Positions 54,406 to 64,000 of a stretch of DNA of 64,000 bases are shown in pieces. This stretch comes from Corynebacterium resistens DSM 45100. GTDB taxonomy: Bacteria; Actinomycetota; Actinomycetes; Mycobacteriales; Mycobacteriaceae. Under the pieces are notes generated by a model, which ran no database searches, had not been told where the DNA came from, and saw only the letters and a list, made by a program, of their open reading frames with translations. The stretch is from contig NC_015673.1 of the NCBI RefSeq assembly GCF_000177535.2, positions 1,240,001 to 1,304,000 on the forward strand, written 5' to 3'. Positions within the stretch are counted from its first letter, which is position 1, and the number at the start of each line of letters is the position of its first letter. Both the position numbers and the translations under genes were made by a program.

Positions 54406-55785
54406 GTGCCGGCCGTGTCTAATGATCTGAAGTTGGGTGCTCAGAACATCCTCAACGTCATCCAGATGATTGAGGATTACCGCTTAGATATTCGAACAGT
54501 CACCATGGGAATTTCCCTCATCGGCTGCACCCGCAACACAATGGAAGAAACGTGCCAAGCCGTTTACGACCGCGTTACTACTCGTGCTGAGCACTTGGTG
54601 GAGGTCTGCGAGGGGATCGAGCGGGAACTAGGTATCCCCATTGTCAACAAACGAATTTCGGTTTCCCCTGTCTCACTCGTAGCCGCTGGAGTCGAGGGAA
54701 ACCCCGTGGACATCGCCACGGCCCTTGATCGAGCAGCTAGCGAACTGGGCGTGAATTTTGTCGGTGGGTATTCTGCGCTCGTAGAAAAGGGCGCGACCGC
54801 ATCGGATGAGAGGCTCATCCGGTCTTTGCCGGAAGCGCTATCTACTACCAGCGCCGTTTGCGGTTCCGTTAACGTGGCAACGTCTCGTGCTGGCATCAAT
54901 ATGGACGCCGTCGCGCTCATGGGCAATGTCATCAAGGAGGCGGCGGAACTCACCAAGGACGAGTCCTCCATTGCATGCGCCAAGCTTGTAGTCTTTGCTA
55001 ACGCAGTCGGTGATAACCCGTTCATGGCCGGTGCATTCCATGGCATCGAAGAGCCGGATACCGTGATTTCCGTTGGAGTATCCGGCCCTGGTGTCGTGGA
55101 TAACGCAATTGGATCCCTGCAGGGCGCATCGCTCAATGAAGTTGCTGAGGAGATTAAGAAGGCTGCCTTCAAGATCACTCGTGCTGGTCAATTGGTGGGC
55201 ACGCTGGCAGCACAAAGACTTGGTGTGCCTTTCGGAATTGTGGATCTATCATTGGCCCCTACCGCGGAAGTAGGCGATTCAGTAGCGCACATTCTTGAGC
55301 GAATGGGGCTCGATCAAGTTGGTACTCATGGCACAACAGCTGCTCTAGCGTTGCTCAATGACGCCGTGAAGAAGGGCGGCATGATGGCATGCTCACGCGT
55401 GGGTGGCTTGTCGGGTTCCTTCATACCGGTATCCGAAGATCAAGGAATGATCGATGCGGTGCGTGCCGGAACCATCACTATGGACAAGCTGGAAGCCATG
55501 ACATCGATCTGCTCAGTTGGGTTCGACATGATCGCTATCCCAGGAGATACCTCCGCCGAGTTAATCTCCGGGATGATAGCCGATGAAGCAGCGATCGGCG
55601 TCATGAACCATAAAACGACCGCAGCCCGCCTCATCCCAGTGCCTGGCACTAAACCGGGTGATGAAGTGAATTTCGGTGGTCTGCTGGGGTATGCGCCAGT
55701 AATTCCGGTAAGCGCCAAAGGCAATGCTGCTTTTATTCGACGCGGTGGCTTTATCCCAGCACCGGTGCACGGTTTCCGGAACTAG
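54406..55785 (+). CDS. PFL-like family protein (DUF711, UPF0210)
   Basis: 459 residues, conserved in bacteria and archaea. Landmarks: [62 protein letters not shown]-like [60 protein letters not shown]. The fold is related to pyruvate-formate lyase, but no glycyl radical motif or activase is visible, and no function is assigned. Paired with the ACT protein. GTG at 54406 (or 54415) used as start. Confidence 0.9.
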   Translation: MPAVSNDLKLGAQNILNVIQMIEDYRLDIRTVTMGISLIGCTRNTMEETCQAVYDRVTTRAEHLVEVCEGIERELGIPIVNKRISVSPVSLVAAGVEGNPVDIATALDRAASELGVNFVGGYSALVEKGATASDERLIRSLPEALSTTSAVCGSVNVATSRAGINMDAVALMGNVIKEAAELTKDESSIACAKLVVFANAVGDNPFMAGAFHGIEEPDTVISVGVSGPGVVDNAIGSLQGASLNEVAEEIKKAAFKITRAGQLVGTLAAQRLGVPFGIVDLSLAPTAEVGDSVAHILERMGLDQVGTHGTTAALALLNDAVKKGGMMACSRVGGLSGSFIPVSEDQGMIDAVRAGTITMDKLEAMTSICSVGFDMIAIPGDTSAELISGMIADEAAIGVMNHKTTAARLIPVPGTKPGDEVNFGGLLGYAPVIPVSAKGNAAFIRRGGFIPAPVHGFRN

Positions 55786-55808
55786 CACGTAACCGGTGCT
55801 AACCCGTT

Positions 55809-55834
55809 GTGCCCCACTTGTGACTTAGGGGCAC
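55809..55834. terminator. Bidirectional terminator candidate between DUF711 and ABC-F genes
   Basis: GTGCCCC (55809-55815) pairs with GGGGCAC (55828-55834), 12-base loop, midway between convergent stops at 55785 and 55850. No clear T-run on either side. Confidence 0.4.
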
Positions 55835-55849
55835 GAACTGGATTGCAAA

Positions 55850-57481
55850 CTAAGCTAGCTCCACGATCTCCATATAATCGTCGCTCCAGAGGTCTTCTGT
55901 ACCATCGGGCAAAACGATTACTCGCTCGGGCTCCAAGGCTTTCACTGCACCTGGGTCGTGCGTAACAAGTACTACCGCCCCAGTGTAGGTTCGCAGAGCA
56001 TCCAAAACCTGTTCGCGCGATTGTGGATCCAAGTTGTTAGTCGGCTCGTCGAGCAACAACACGTTGGCGCGGGAACTCACTAAGGTAGCTAGCGCCAAAC
56101 GGGTCTTCTCGCCACCCGAAAGTGTTCCCGCCGGCTGATTCAACTGCTCACCGCTAAACATGAACGCGCCCAAAAGTCCACGTAGATCCTGCTCCCCTGC
56201 ATCGGGGCATGCAGCGATAGCGTTCTCCCAGACTGACTTTTCACCATCGATTGTGTCGTGCTCTTGGGCAAAATAACCGACCTTGAGGCCGTAGCCGGAA
56301 ACAATCCCGCCTTCCCCATCGGTACGCTCCACACCTGCTAGCAGCTTCAACAGCGTGGTTTTTCCGGCGCCGTTGAAACCAAGCACCACCACTCGGCTGC
56401 CTTTGTCAATGGCTAAATCCACGCCCGCGAAGACTTCTAGTGAGCCGTACATTTTGGTCAAGCCCTTGGCGTTCATCGGGGTTTTTCCACACGGGGCTGG
56501 CTCCGGGAAACTGATAGATGCCACGCGGTCCTCCACGCGGATCTCGTCCAGCTCCCCTAACATACGATCTGCCCGGGCCGCCATCTGCTTTGCAGCTTTC
56601 GCCTTAGTGGCTTTGGCACCCAACTTATCCGCCTGCTGGCGCAACGCGCTGGCCTTCTTCTCGGCATTGGCGCGTTCCCGCCGACGGCGCGCTTCGTCAG
56701 TCGCGCGGGCGTCGAGATACTTCTTCCATCCCATGTTGTAGACGTCGGCCTCACCGCGAACAGCGTCTAAGAACCAGATCTTGTTGCATACATCTTCCAG
56801 CAGCTCTACATCGTGGCTGATCATGATTAGCCCACCTTCGTGCTTGGAAAGAAAATCGCGCAGCCACGTGATCGAATCGGCATCCAAATGGTTCGTGGGC
56901 TCGTCAAGCAGCAAGGTGGTTGCCGAGCGACCCGAGCCACTCGTGGCCGCGAACAAGATCTGCGCCAGTTCCACGCGGCGGCGCTGACCACCAGAGAGGG
57001 TCTTCAGTTGTTGATCCAGCACCCGTTCCGGCAACCCTAACGCATCACAGATACGTGCAGCTTCGCTATCGGCTTCATAACCGCCAAGTGCGTGGTAGCG
57101 TTCCTCCATGCGGCTGTATTTCGCGATTGCTGCGTCACGGGCGGAATCGGACGATGTTGTCTCCATGATGTCTTGCTGCTTATCCATGGATCTGCGAATC
57201 TGATCCAACCCGCGGGCTGACAACACGCGATCTCGCGCGGTCTGGTTGATATCGCCCTCCTTGGAATCCTGGGGCAAGTAGCCGATCTCGCCGCTGCGGG
57301 TCACAGCGCCGCCGTATGGCTCACCTTCTCCAGCTAAAATGCGCATTGTCGTGGTTTTGCCCGCACCGTTGCGCCCGACCAGTCCGATACGGTCACCTGG
57401 CTGTACACGCAGCATCTGCCCAGGTGCGTTCAACAGGGTTCGCGCCCCCACGCGCACCTCAAGGTCATTAGTAACAATCAC
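55850..57481 (-). CDS. ABC-F family ATPase
   Basis: 543 residues, two ABC domains and no membrane part. First: GLVGRNGAGKTTTMRIL (about 33-49), LSGGQRRRVELAQILF, LLLDEPTNHLD. Linker with basic coiled coil (RRRRERANAEKKASALRQQA, about 265-300). Second: VLGFNGAGKTTLLKLLAG (about 365), LSGGEKTRLALATL, LLLDEPTNNLD. ABC-F proteins act on the ribosome, some giving antibiotic resistance, others as translation factors. This one is homologous to Rv1473, which lies near acn in M. tuberculosis. GTG at 57481. Confidence 0.93.
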   Translation of the reverse strand: MIVTNDLEVRVGARTLLNAPGQMLRVQPGDRIGLVGRNGAGKTTTMRILAGEGEPYGGAVTRSGEIGYLPQDSKEGDINQTARDRVLSARGLDQIRRSMDKQQDIMETTSSDSARDAAIAKYSRMEERYHALGGYEADSEAARICDALGLPERVLDQQLKTLSGGQRRRVELAQILFAATSGSGRSATTLLLDEPTNHLDADSITWLRDFLSKHEGGLIMISHDVELLEDVCNKIWFLDAVRGEADVYNMGWKKYLDARATDEARRRRERANAEKKASALRQQADKLGAKATKAKAAKQMAARADRMLGELDEIRVEDRVASISFPEPAPCGKTPMNAKGLTKMYGSLEVFAGVDLAIDKGSRVVVLGFNGAGKTTLLKLLAGVERTDGEGGIVSGYGLKVGYFAQEHDTIDGEKSVWENAIAACPDAGEQDLRGLLGAFMFSGEQLNQPAGTLSGGEKTRLALATLVSSRANVLLLDEPTNNLDPQSREQVLDALRTYTGAVVLVTHDPGAVKALEPERVIVLPDGTEDLWSDDYMEIVELA

Positions 57482-57559
57482 AACGATTCACCATATCAGC
57501 ACCCGCCCCTTACACTAATGCGCAGCTAGTGGGTTAAGGCAGCAGACTGCCATGCGACA

Positions 57560-58768
57560 ATGGCAGACGTGCATATCCACGTTGAAGGTCTTGGCCCGGC
57601 TGGCGCAGCCTTCGCTCTGCGAGCGCTCGAGCGCGGTCACCACGTTACCGCCACGGAACCCAAGTGGCCGGATCTCACATGGCCCGCAACTTACGGTGTA
57701 CTCGAAGCCGATGTACCGGCGTGGGCCGACAAGTGGTTTCACCCTCCCCACGACGTCACCGCCCACACCCCTACCCAACGTGTTCTTCCCTATCGTTATC
57801 GCATGATGAACAAGTCTGCCCTGCTCGGTGATGTGCGCCTTGCCGCGGAACAAGGGCAATTGACCGTCACCGCGGCAACTTCACACACTTCGCACGCTGA
57901 CATAGTCATCCGCTCTCACGGTGCTACCCGTATCGACATTGCCTTGTTTCAGCTTGCCGTTGGCTATGTCTTCGCCTCTAGTGCTCGCACTTTTTCTTCT
58001 TTCGACGCCCACCCGCACCCCGACATTGATTTCCGCTGGCACCAGCCTGAACCTCGCTTCATGGATTGGAGGAAAACTAGTAACGCCTCGGAGTTTCCCC
58101 CAAGCTTTCTTTACATCCAGCCCGTGGAGGATGGCTTGCTCATCGAGGAAACTATCCTGGTCACGCACCTGCAGCCGCACGAGCAACTGGACGAGCTCAA
58201 GCGACGGCTCCACCAGCGCCTCGAGTGTCCCGAGTTCCGGGACTTCACACGGTCAGCCAAAATAACGCGTGAAGAAGAAGTCATAATTCCTATGGCCACC
58301 CGCGCGCGGGCTTGGTACCGACCAACCACGGTTGTCGATGGGAAGCGCCAATTCTATTTCGGGGCAAACGGTGGGCTCATTCACCCCGCGACCGGGTACA
58401 GCGTTGGAGCTTCCCTGAATGCGGTCGATGAAACCTTGGACTTCATCGCGGGCAAGCAAACTACGCTGGCCCGTCTAGGTGCAGTGTTTCAGCGGGAACT
58501 GGCGTACTGGCTTCGCCAGATCGGCGGTGAGCTCATCGCCCGGGCAGATCACTCTACCCTCGCGGACTTCTTTGATTGTTTCTTCAGATTGCCCGCACCT
58601 CAGCAGTTGGCTTACCTCACGGGGCACAGTGGCGTCGAAGTGATGAAGACCATGTGGGCCCTGAGGCGAGAAACAGGCTTTAACCACCCGTTTTTGCAGC
58701 CCCTATGGAAAAATCCCCGCAGTGTATACCGCTCGGTAAAGCGGCGCATACAGCACGGCGGGGATTAG
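57560..58768 (+). CDS. Lycopene-cyclase-like FAD-dependent protein
   Basis: 402 residues. FAD-binding start VHIHVEGLGPAGAAFALRAL (GxGPAG), then WPATYGVLEADVP (lycopene cyclase type W-P-x-x-Y-G), PSFLYIQPVEDGLLIEETIL (P-F-x-Y-x-P...EET) and FGANGGLIHPATGYSVGASL (G-x-I-H-P-A-T-G-Y). These motifs are those of the CrtY/CrtL lycopene cyclase family. No other carotenoid gene is in the window and the local role is unknown; corynebacteria with pigments normally use heterodimeric CrtYe/Yf cyclases. Start ATG at 57560. The last 50 bases contain a nested hairpin. Confidence 0.85.
   Translation: MADVHIHVEGLGPAGAAFALRALERGHHVTATEPKWPDLTWPATYGVLEADVPAWADKWFHPPHDVTAHTPTQRVLPYRYRMMNKSALLGDVRLAAEQGQLTVTAATSHTSHADIVIRSHGATRIDIALFQLAVGYVFASSARTFSSFDAHPHPDIDFRWHQPEPRFMDWRKTSNASEFPPSFLYIQPVEDGLLIEETILVTHLQPHEQLDELKRRLHQRLECPEFRDFTRSAKITREEEVIIPMATRARAWYRPTTVVDGKRQFYFGANGGLIHPATGYSVGASLNAVDETLDFIAGKQTTLARLGAVFQRELAYWLRQIGGELIARADHSTLADFFDCFFRLPAPQQLAYLTGHSGVEVMKTMWALRRETGFNHPFLQPLWKNPRSVYRSVKRRIQHGGD
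58715..58763 (+). terminator. Nested hairpin inside the 3' end of the cyclase-like gene
   Basis: CCCCGC (58715-58720) pairs with GCGGGG (58758-58763); inside, GTAT/ATAC and CCGCT/AGCGG also pair. It ends 5 bases before the stop codon. Might act in termination on either strand; a T-run is missing. Confidence 0.35.
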
Positions 58769-58830
58769 CATGAGTGTTCGGAGAACATCGATAAGCCGTT
58801 CGAGTTGAACAGGCGGCCTCTTCGCGAAAT

Positions 58831-59331
58831 CTAGACGGAGAAGCCCAAGTAGCGAAGTTGCTCTCGGCCTTCCTCGTTGATCATGTGAGGCCTCCATGGC
58901 GGGGTCCACACCCAGTTGAGGCGCAATTCGGTGATCTCATCGACTCCGCCAACCACGGCAGATTGCGATTGATCCTCTAGCATGTCGGTCAACGGACAGG
59001 CTGGAGAGGTCAAAGTCATGTTCACCACGGCCGTCGTGCCTTCGACCCACACGTCGTATACCAAGCCCAAGTCCACTACATTGATGCCGAGCTCAGGATC
59101 GATGACATCCAGTAGGCATTCCTCGACCTTGCCAGCAAGCTCGACCTGTTCCTGGGTGGGATTAGCCGGTGGCTGCGGGACGTCGTTCAGCGGGGAAGGA
59201 TCCATCTCTGGCGCAGATGGGTTCGCCGCGGAGTCGGTAACAGTGGCGCTGCTAGCAGGATTGTCTTCAGCGGCGCTGTTTGGCGCGGCTGAAACGTCAC
59301 CCGTGGTCTTTGTGTTATCTTCAGTCGTCAT
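58831..59331 (-). CDS. sufT: SufT-type (MIP18/DUF59) iron-sulfur assembly protein
   Basis: 166 residues. N-terminal about 65 residues are Ser/Ala/Pro/Asp-rich and disordered. The DUF59 domain follows: EQVELAGKVEECLLDVIDPE, GINVVDLGLVYDVWVEGTTA, MTLTSPACPLTDMLEDQ (conserved Cys), and the end NWVWTPPWRPHMINEEGREQ. DUF59 proteins help mature Fe-S enzymes. Last gene of the suf operon; AAAGGAGC before the ATG, 51 bases after sufU. Confidence 0.92.
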   Translation of the reverse strand: MTTEDNTKTTGDVSAAPNSAAEDNPASSATVTDSAANPSAPEMDPSPLNDVPQPPANPTQEQVELAGKVEECLLDVIDPELGINVVDLGLVYDVWVEGTTAVVNMTLTSPACPLTDMLEDQSQSAVVGGVDEITELRLNWVWTPPWRPHMINEEGREQLRYLGFSV

Positions 59332-59382
59332 AGCGGGTAGCTCCTTTCGCGGGGCTTTACCGTTGTTGCAGGTTAATCGGTT

Positions 59383-59840
59383 TTATTCCGACGCCGGCGG
59401 CTCTACGCCCGCGTCAATCGAAGCAGCTTCAAAGGCTTTCCAGCCCAAAAGTGCGCACTTCACGCGAGCTGGATACTTGGACACCCCGGAAAATGCCACG
59501 CCGTCGCCGATAATCTCGTCGTCTCCTTCGATCCTGCCTCGGGAGGTGACCATCTTTTCAAACTCGGCAAGCTTTGCGAAAGCTTCTTCGACGGGTTGCC
59601 CAACGATTTCCTCAGCCATCACCGAGGTCGAAGCCTGACTGATGGAACAACCAATGGCTTCGTAGGACACATCCTCGACGGTTTTGCCATCCTCACTTAT
59701 CTTCACGCGCAAAGTGAGCTCGTCACCGCAGGAGGTGTTGACGTGGTGAACTTCTGCGTCAAAAGGATCGCGCAATCCGGCGTGCTGAGGGTGCTTGTAG
59801 TGGTCGAGGATGACCTCTTGATACATCTGTTCAAGCTTCA

Positions 59841-59841
<1 letters not shown>
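59383..59841 (-). CDS. sufU: SufU zinc-dependent sulfur-transfer protein
   Basis: 152 residues. IscU-like fold with conserved cysteines in NTSCGDELTLR, EAIGCSISQAS and KCALLGWKAF. SufU takes persulfide sulfur from SufS through zinc ligand exchange. The ATG overlaps the sufS stop by one base (TAATG), so it is coupled. Confidence 0.95.
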
Positions 59842-61157
<1,316 letters not shown>

Positions 61158-61180
61158 TCATTGGAGGAACTGGCGCAGGC

Positions 61181-61939
61181 TTACTTAACGAACTTCTCGT
61201 AACCCTCGGCTTCAAGCTGTTCTGCGAGCTCGGGGCCACCAGACTCTACAATGCGGCCACCAGCGAAAACGTGTACGTGATCCGGTTTAACGTAGTTAAG
61301 AATGCGCTGGTAGTGCGTAATCATCAGCACACCACCGTTCTCGCGCTCCTTGTAACGATTGATGCCCTCAGAAACCACTCGCAGGGCATCAACGTCAAGG
61401 CCGGAGTCGGTTTCGTCAAGGATGGCGAACTTTGGCTTCAACAGACCCAGCTGCAAAACCTCGTGGCGCTTCTTTTCGCCTCCGGAGAAGCCTTCGTTGA
61501 CGGAGCGCTCAGAAAACGATGGGTCAATTTCTAGCTCTTGCATGGCTCCACGAGCTTCCTTTACCCATTCGCGGATCTTCGGAGCCTCGCCACGTACGGC
61601 AGAAGCTGCTGAACGCAGGAAGTTTGCCATGGATACACCAGGCACTTCCACTGGGTACTGCATCGCGAGGAAGAGTCCTGCGCGCGCACGCTCATCAACT
61701 TCCATGTCGAGCAGGTTCTCGCCGTCGAGCAGAACCTCGCCTTCGGTGATCTCGTAGCGAGGGTGTCCGGCGATAGCGTAGGACAGGGTGGACTTACCGG
61801 AACCGTTAGGCCCCATGATGGCATGGGTCTCGCCGGAGTTAATCGTCAGGTTAACGCCGTGGAGAATTGGCTTTGGATCTTCGTTCTCGTCAGCGGGAAC
61901 AACCTGGGCGTGCAGGTTCTTGATCTCGAGAGTGCTCAT
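61181..61939 (-). CDS. sufC: Fe-S assembly ATPase SufC
   Basis: 252 residues, ABC ATPase of the SufBCD scaffold. Walker A GPNGSGKSTLSYAIAG (about 42-57), signature FSGGEKKRHEVLQ, Walker B FAILDETDSGLDVDAL. SufC homologs have the ETDSGLD sequence after Walker B. ATG at 61939; 46 bases after sufD and 95 before sufS. Confidence 0.97.
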   Translation of the reverse strand: MSTLEIKNLHAQVVPADENEDPKPILHGVNLTINSGETHAIMGPNGSGKSTLSYAIAGHPRYEITEGEVLLDGENLLDMEVDERARAGLFLAMQYPVEVPGVSMANFLRSAASAVRGEAPKIREWVKEARGAMQELEIDPSFSERSVNEGFSGGEKKRHEVLQLGLLKPKFAILDETDSGLDVDALRVVSEGINRYKERENGGVLMITHYQRILNYVKPDHVHVFAGGRIVESGGPELAEQLEAEGYEKFVK

Positions 61940-61985
61940 ATTATTTTTGTTTACCTTTCGCTATGCAGGGTGAGTCAGGCGCGTA

Positions 61986-63191
61986 CTAAAGGACGGTGGC
62001 GGAAAGCTCTTCTTCAACCTTGGCTTCGAGTTCTTCGCGGATATTTTCCAGAGGGATGCGCTTGATGACATCTGTGAAGAAACCGCGAACGATCAGCATC
62101 TTCGCCTGAGCCTTGGGTATTCCGCGGGACTGCAGGTAAAACATTTGCTCATCATCGAAACGGCCGACGGTGGCAGCGTGACCCGCCCCCACAATCTCAC
62201 CGGTCTGAATCTCCAGGTTAGGAACAGAGTCCGCGCGCGCACCTGTGGTGAGAATCAAGTTATTGTTCTTCTCGTAGGTATCGGTGCCCGTGGCATCCGG
62301 GCGGATCAAAACGTCGCCAATCCATGCGGTACGAGCTTCGTTCGCGCGGGTTTGCTTGCCGGGCTCACCCTGTAGAGCACCCTTGTACAACACGTTGGAG
62401 CGACAGTTCTTGATGGAATGATCAACCAGCAAGCGCTGCTCAAAATACTGACCAGCATCGGCGAAGTACAAGCCCAGAAGTTCTGCGTCCCCACCGGGGG
62501 CGGTGTACCGAACGTGCGGCACCGCGCGGACTACTTCGCCGCCAAAGGCTGCGTAGTAGTGGCGAACTGTGGCGTCACGACCGACCAGAATATGGCTATT
62601 GGACAGGTGGACACCATCACGGTTCCAATCCTCGAAGACAACGACGGTCAGCTTGGCGCCATCTCCGACGACGAACTCAACATTGTCGGAATGTGCACCG
62701 GAACCTTGGTAGCGGATGTAAACCACTGCTTCGGCGTGAGTTTCCAGCTCGACGAGGAGGTTGCCGTAGGAGACACCGTTTTCGCCAGGACCATCGATGG
62801 TGATGTTCACAGGCTGATCCAACACGGCATCCTTCTTGACGAGGACGTAGTCAGCCTCCTTAGTGTTCTCCCACGCTTGGGCAGCAGCACGGTCCACGGG
62901 CGCGCCCGCACGGCCCAGAAGTTCGTCGGCATTATCGAGCTTGCTGATCTCCACGGCGTCGGAACCAGAGGCGTCTACTGCAATACGTGCCAGAGTTGCC
63001 TCAGCTGCTGAACCGTCATGGAGGCCACGCAGACGGCGCAACGGGGTGAAGCGCCAGTCTTCGTCCTTAGCGTGCGGAACCTGGAAATCCTCGGTTTTAA
63101 AGGAAGTGAAGCGATCGCCCTTGGTTTGGTGATCGGTGCCGGCCTTGACCGGGGTGATCTGTGTTTCGGTTTCCTTCAACTGGGTGGTCAT
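61986..63191 (-). CDS. sufD: Fe-S assembly scaffold subunit SufD
   Basis: 401 residues, forms the SufBC2D complex. Right-handed beta-helix core (IRYQGSGAHSDNVEFVVGDG; NVLYKGALQGEPGKQTRANE) and C-terminal helical region with VGAGHAATVGRFDDEQMFYL and SRGIPKAQAKMLIVRGFF. Follows sufB by 6 bases. Confidence 0.96.
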   Translation of the reverse strand: MTTQLKETETQITPVKAGTDHQTKGDRFTSFKTEDFQVPHAKDEDWRFTPLRRLRGLHDGSAAEATLARIAVDASGSDAVEISKLDNADELLGRAGAPVDRAAAQAWENTKEADYVLVKKDAVLDQPVNITIDGPGENGVSYGNLLVELETHAEAVVYIRYQGSGAHSDNVEFVVGDGAKLTVVVFEDWNRDGVHLSNSHILVGRDATVRHYYAAFGGEVVRAVPHVRYTAPGGDAELLGLYFADAGQYFEQRLLVDHSIKNCRSNVLYKGALQGEPGKQTRANEARTAWIGDVLIRPDATGTDTYEKNNNLILTTGARADSVPNLEIQTGEIVGAGHAATVGRFDDEQMFYLQSRGIPKAQAKMLIVRGFFTDVIKRIPLENIREELEAKVEEELSATVL

Positions 63192-63197
63192 GTTGTT

Positions 63198-64000
63198 TTA
63201 ACCCACCGATCCTTCCATCTGCAGTTCAATGAGGCGGTTGAGCTCCAACGCGTACTCCATTGGCAGCTCCTTGGCGATTGGTTCGACGAATCCGCGCACA
63301 ATCATGGCCATGGCTTCCTCTTCTTCGATGCCACGGCTCATCAGGTAGAACAGCTGATCTTCGCTGACCTGGGAGACAGTGGCCTCGTGGCCCAAGGTGA
63401 CATGGTCGTTGCGGATGTCGTTGTACGGGTATGTGTCCGAACGAGAAATCGAGTCGACCAGCAACGCATCACATTCCACGTTGGAGGCGCAGTGGTGTGC
63501 ATTTGCGTGTACTTCCACCAGACCGCGGTATGCCGCGCGACCGCCAGAGCGCGCCACAGACTTGGACACGATATTGGAGGATGTGTACGGCGCAAGGTGC
63601 TTCATCTTTGCACCGGTGTCCTGGAACTGACCCTCACCTGCGAAGGCGACAGACAGTACCTCACCCTTGGCGTGTGGGCCGGTCATCCACACAGCTGGGT
63701 ACTTCATGGTTACCTTGGAGCCGATGTTGCCATCGACCCACTCCATGGTGGCGCCTTCTTCGCACTTAGTGCGCTTAGTGACGAGGTTGTACACGTTATT
63801 GGACCAGTTCTGAATAGTCGTGTATCGGCAGCGACCGCCCTTCTTCACGACGATCTCCACGACGGCGGAGTGGAGCGAGTCGGTCTTGTAAATCGGTGCG
63901 GTACAGCCCTCTACGTAGTGCACATAGGCATCTTCGTCCACGATGATGAGGGTGCGCTCGAACTGACCCATATTCTCCGTATTGATGCGGAAGTAGGCCT
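63198..64000 (-). CDS. sufB: Fe-S assembly scaffold subunit SufB (3' part; start outside window)
   Basis: Only the C-terminal part is in the window. The frame continues past the internal Met at 63971: [20 protein letters not shown], so the true start is upstream of 64000. Visible landmarks: [46 protein letters not shown] (conserved Cys), [20 protein letters not shown]. SufB carries the nascent cluster. First visible gene of sufB-D-C-S-U-T; a sufR regulator, if present, is outside. Confidence 0.97.
   Translation of the reverse strand, partial: AYFRINTENMGQFERTLIIVDEDAYVHYVEGCTAPIYKTDSLHSAVVEIVVKKGGRCRYTTIQNWSNNVYNLVTKRTKCEEGATMEWVDGNIGSKVTMKYPAVWMTGPHAKGEVLSVAFAGEGQFQDTGAKMKHLAPYTSSNIVSKSVARSGGRAAYRGLVEVHANAHHCASNVECDALLVDSISRSDTYPYNDIRNDHVTLGHEATVSQVSEDQLFYLMSRGIEEEEAMAMIVRGFVEPIAKELPMEYALELNRLIELQMEGSVG

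Overview
The window is chromosomal DNA from an actinobacterium of the mycolic-acid group, most probably a Corynebacterium. Three things point there. (1) Gene order matches regions I know from corynebacteria and mycobacteria: separate ppm1 and lnt genes, helY-tatC-tatA, the pupylation cluster, trmI/recB-like, hisG-hisE, mshC-uppP, lppL-pyrD-ybhB, the NlpC/P60 gene next to acn-acnR, and the suf operon. (2) The pupylation cluster is complete but has no proteasome genes, which is the corynebacterial state. (3) Mycothiol (mshC) and polyprenol-phosphomannose (ppm1) genes are present. I do not assign a species.

Layout. 1-692: end of an IS3-family insertion sequence. 742-5305: envelope genes (ppm1, lnt, fxsA, a small secreted protein, a DprE2-like reductase). 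5338-9570: HelY-type helicase and twin-arginine translocase tatC/tatA, all leftward. 9738-17022: pupylation cluster, leftward: arc/mpa ATPase, dop, pup, pafA and a fused pafB-pafC regulator. 17084-25933: VOC protein, TrmI, YoaK-like protein, RecB-like nuclease, AspA, HisG, HisE, HAD phosphatase, thioesterase. 25952-35818: MetH, an unknown protein, MshC, UppP, lipoprotein LppL, PyrD, YbhB. 35981-36069: tRNA-Leu(GAG). 36157-40973: VTT membrane protein, HTH protein, SPFH/NfeD pair, DUF3097, an unknown protein. 41165-47913: NlpC/P60 hydrolase with a long structured leader, DUF6676 protein, aconitase and its repressor AcnR. 48022-58768: unknown membrane protein, Lrp regulator opposite a fused indolepyruvate oxidoreductase, an amidotransferase/ACT/DUF711 group, ABC-F ATPase, lycopene-cyclase-like protein. 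58831-64000: suf iron-sulfur operon (sufT, U, S, C, D and the 3' part of B).

How the genes work together. Dop activates the Gln-ending Pup, PafA attaches it to lysines, and the ARC ATPase presumably unfolds pupylated proteins without handing them to a 20S proteasome. Suf supplies clusters needed by aconitase and the Fe-S oxidoreductase in the same window. AcnR sits right after acn, and a good match to its operator lies upstream of acn. Several genes have a TANNNT hexamer 6-8 bases before the start codon and little or no ribosome binding site, suggesting many leaderless transcripts.

Most of the window is conserved core genome. The less explained parts are the 42-base tandem repeats before hisE, the 19-base direct repeats before pup, the structured leader of the NlpC/P60 gene, the 45-base hairpin at 41052-41096, the antisense overlap of the SPFH gene with an HTH gene, and a handful of unknown proteins.
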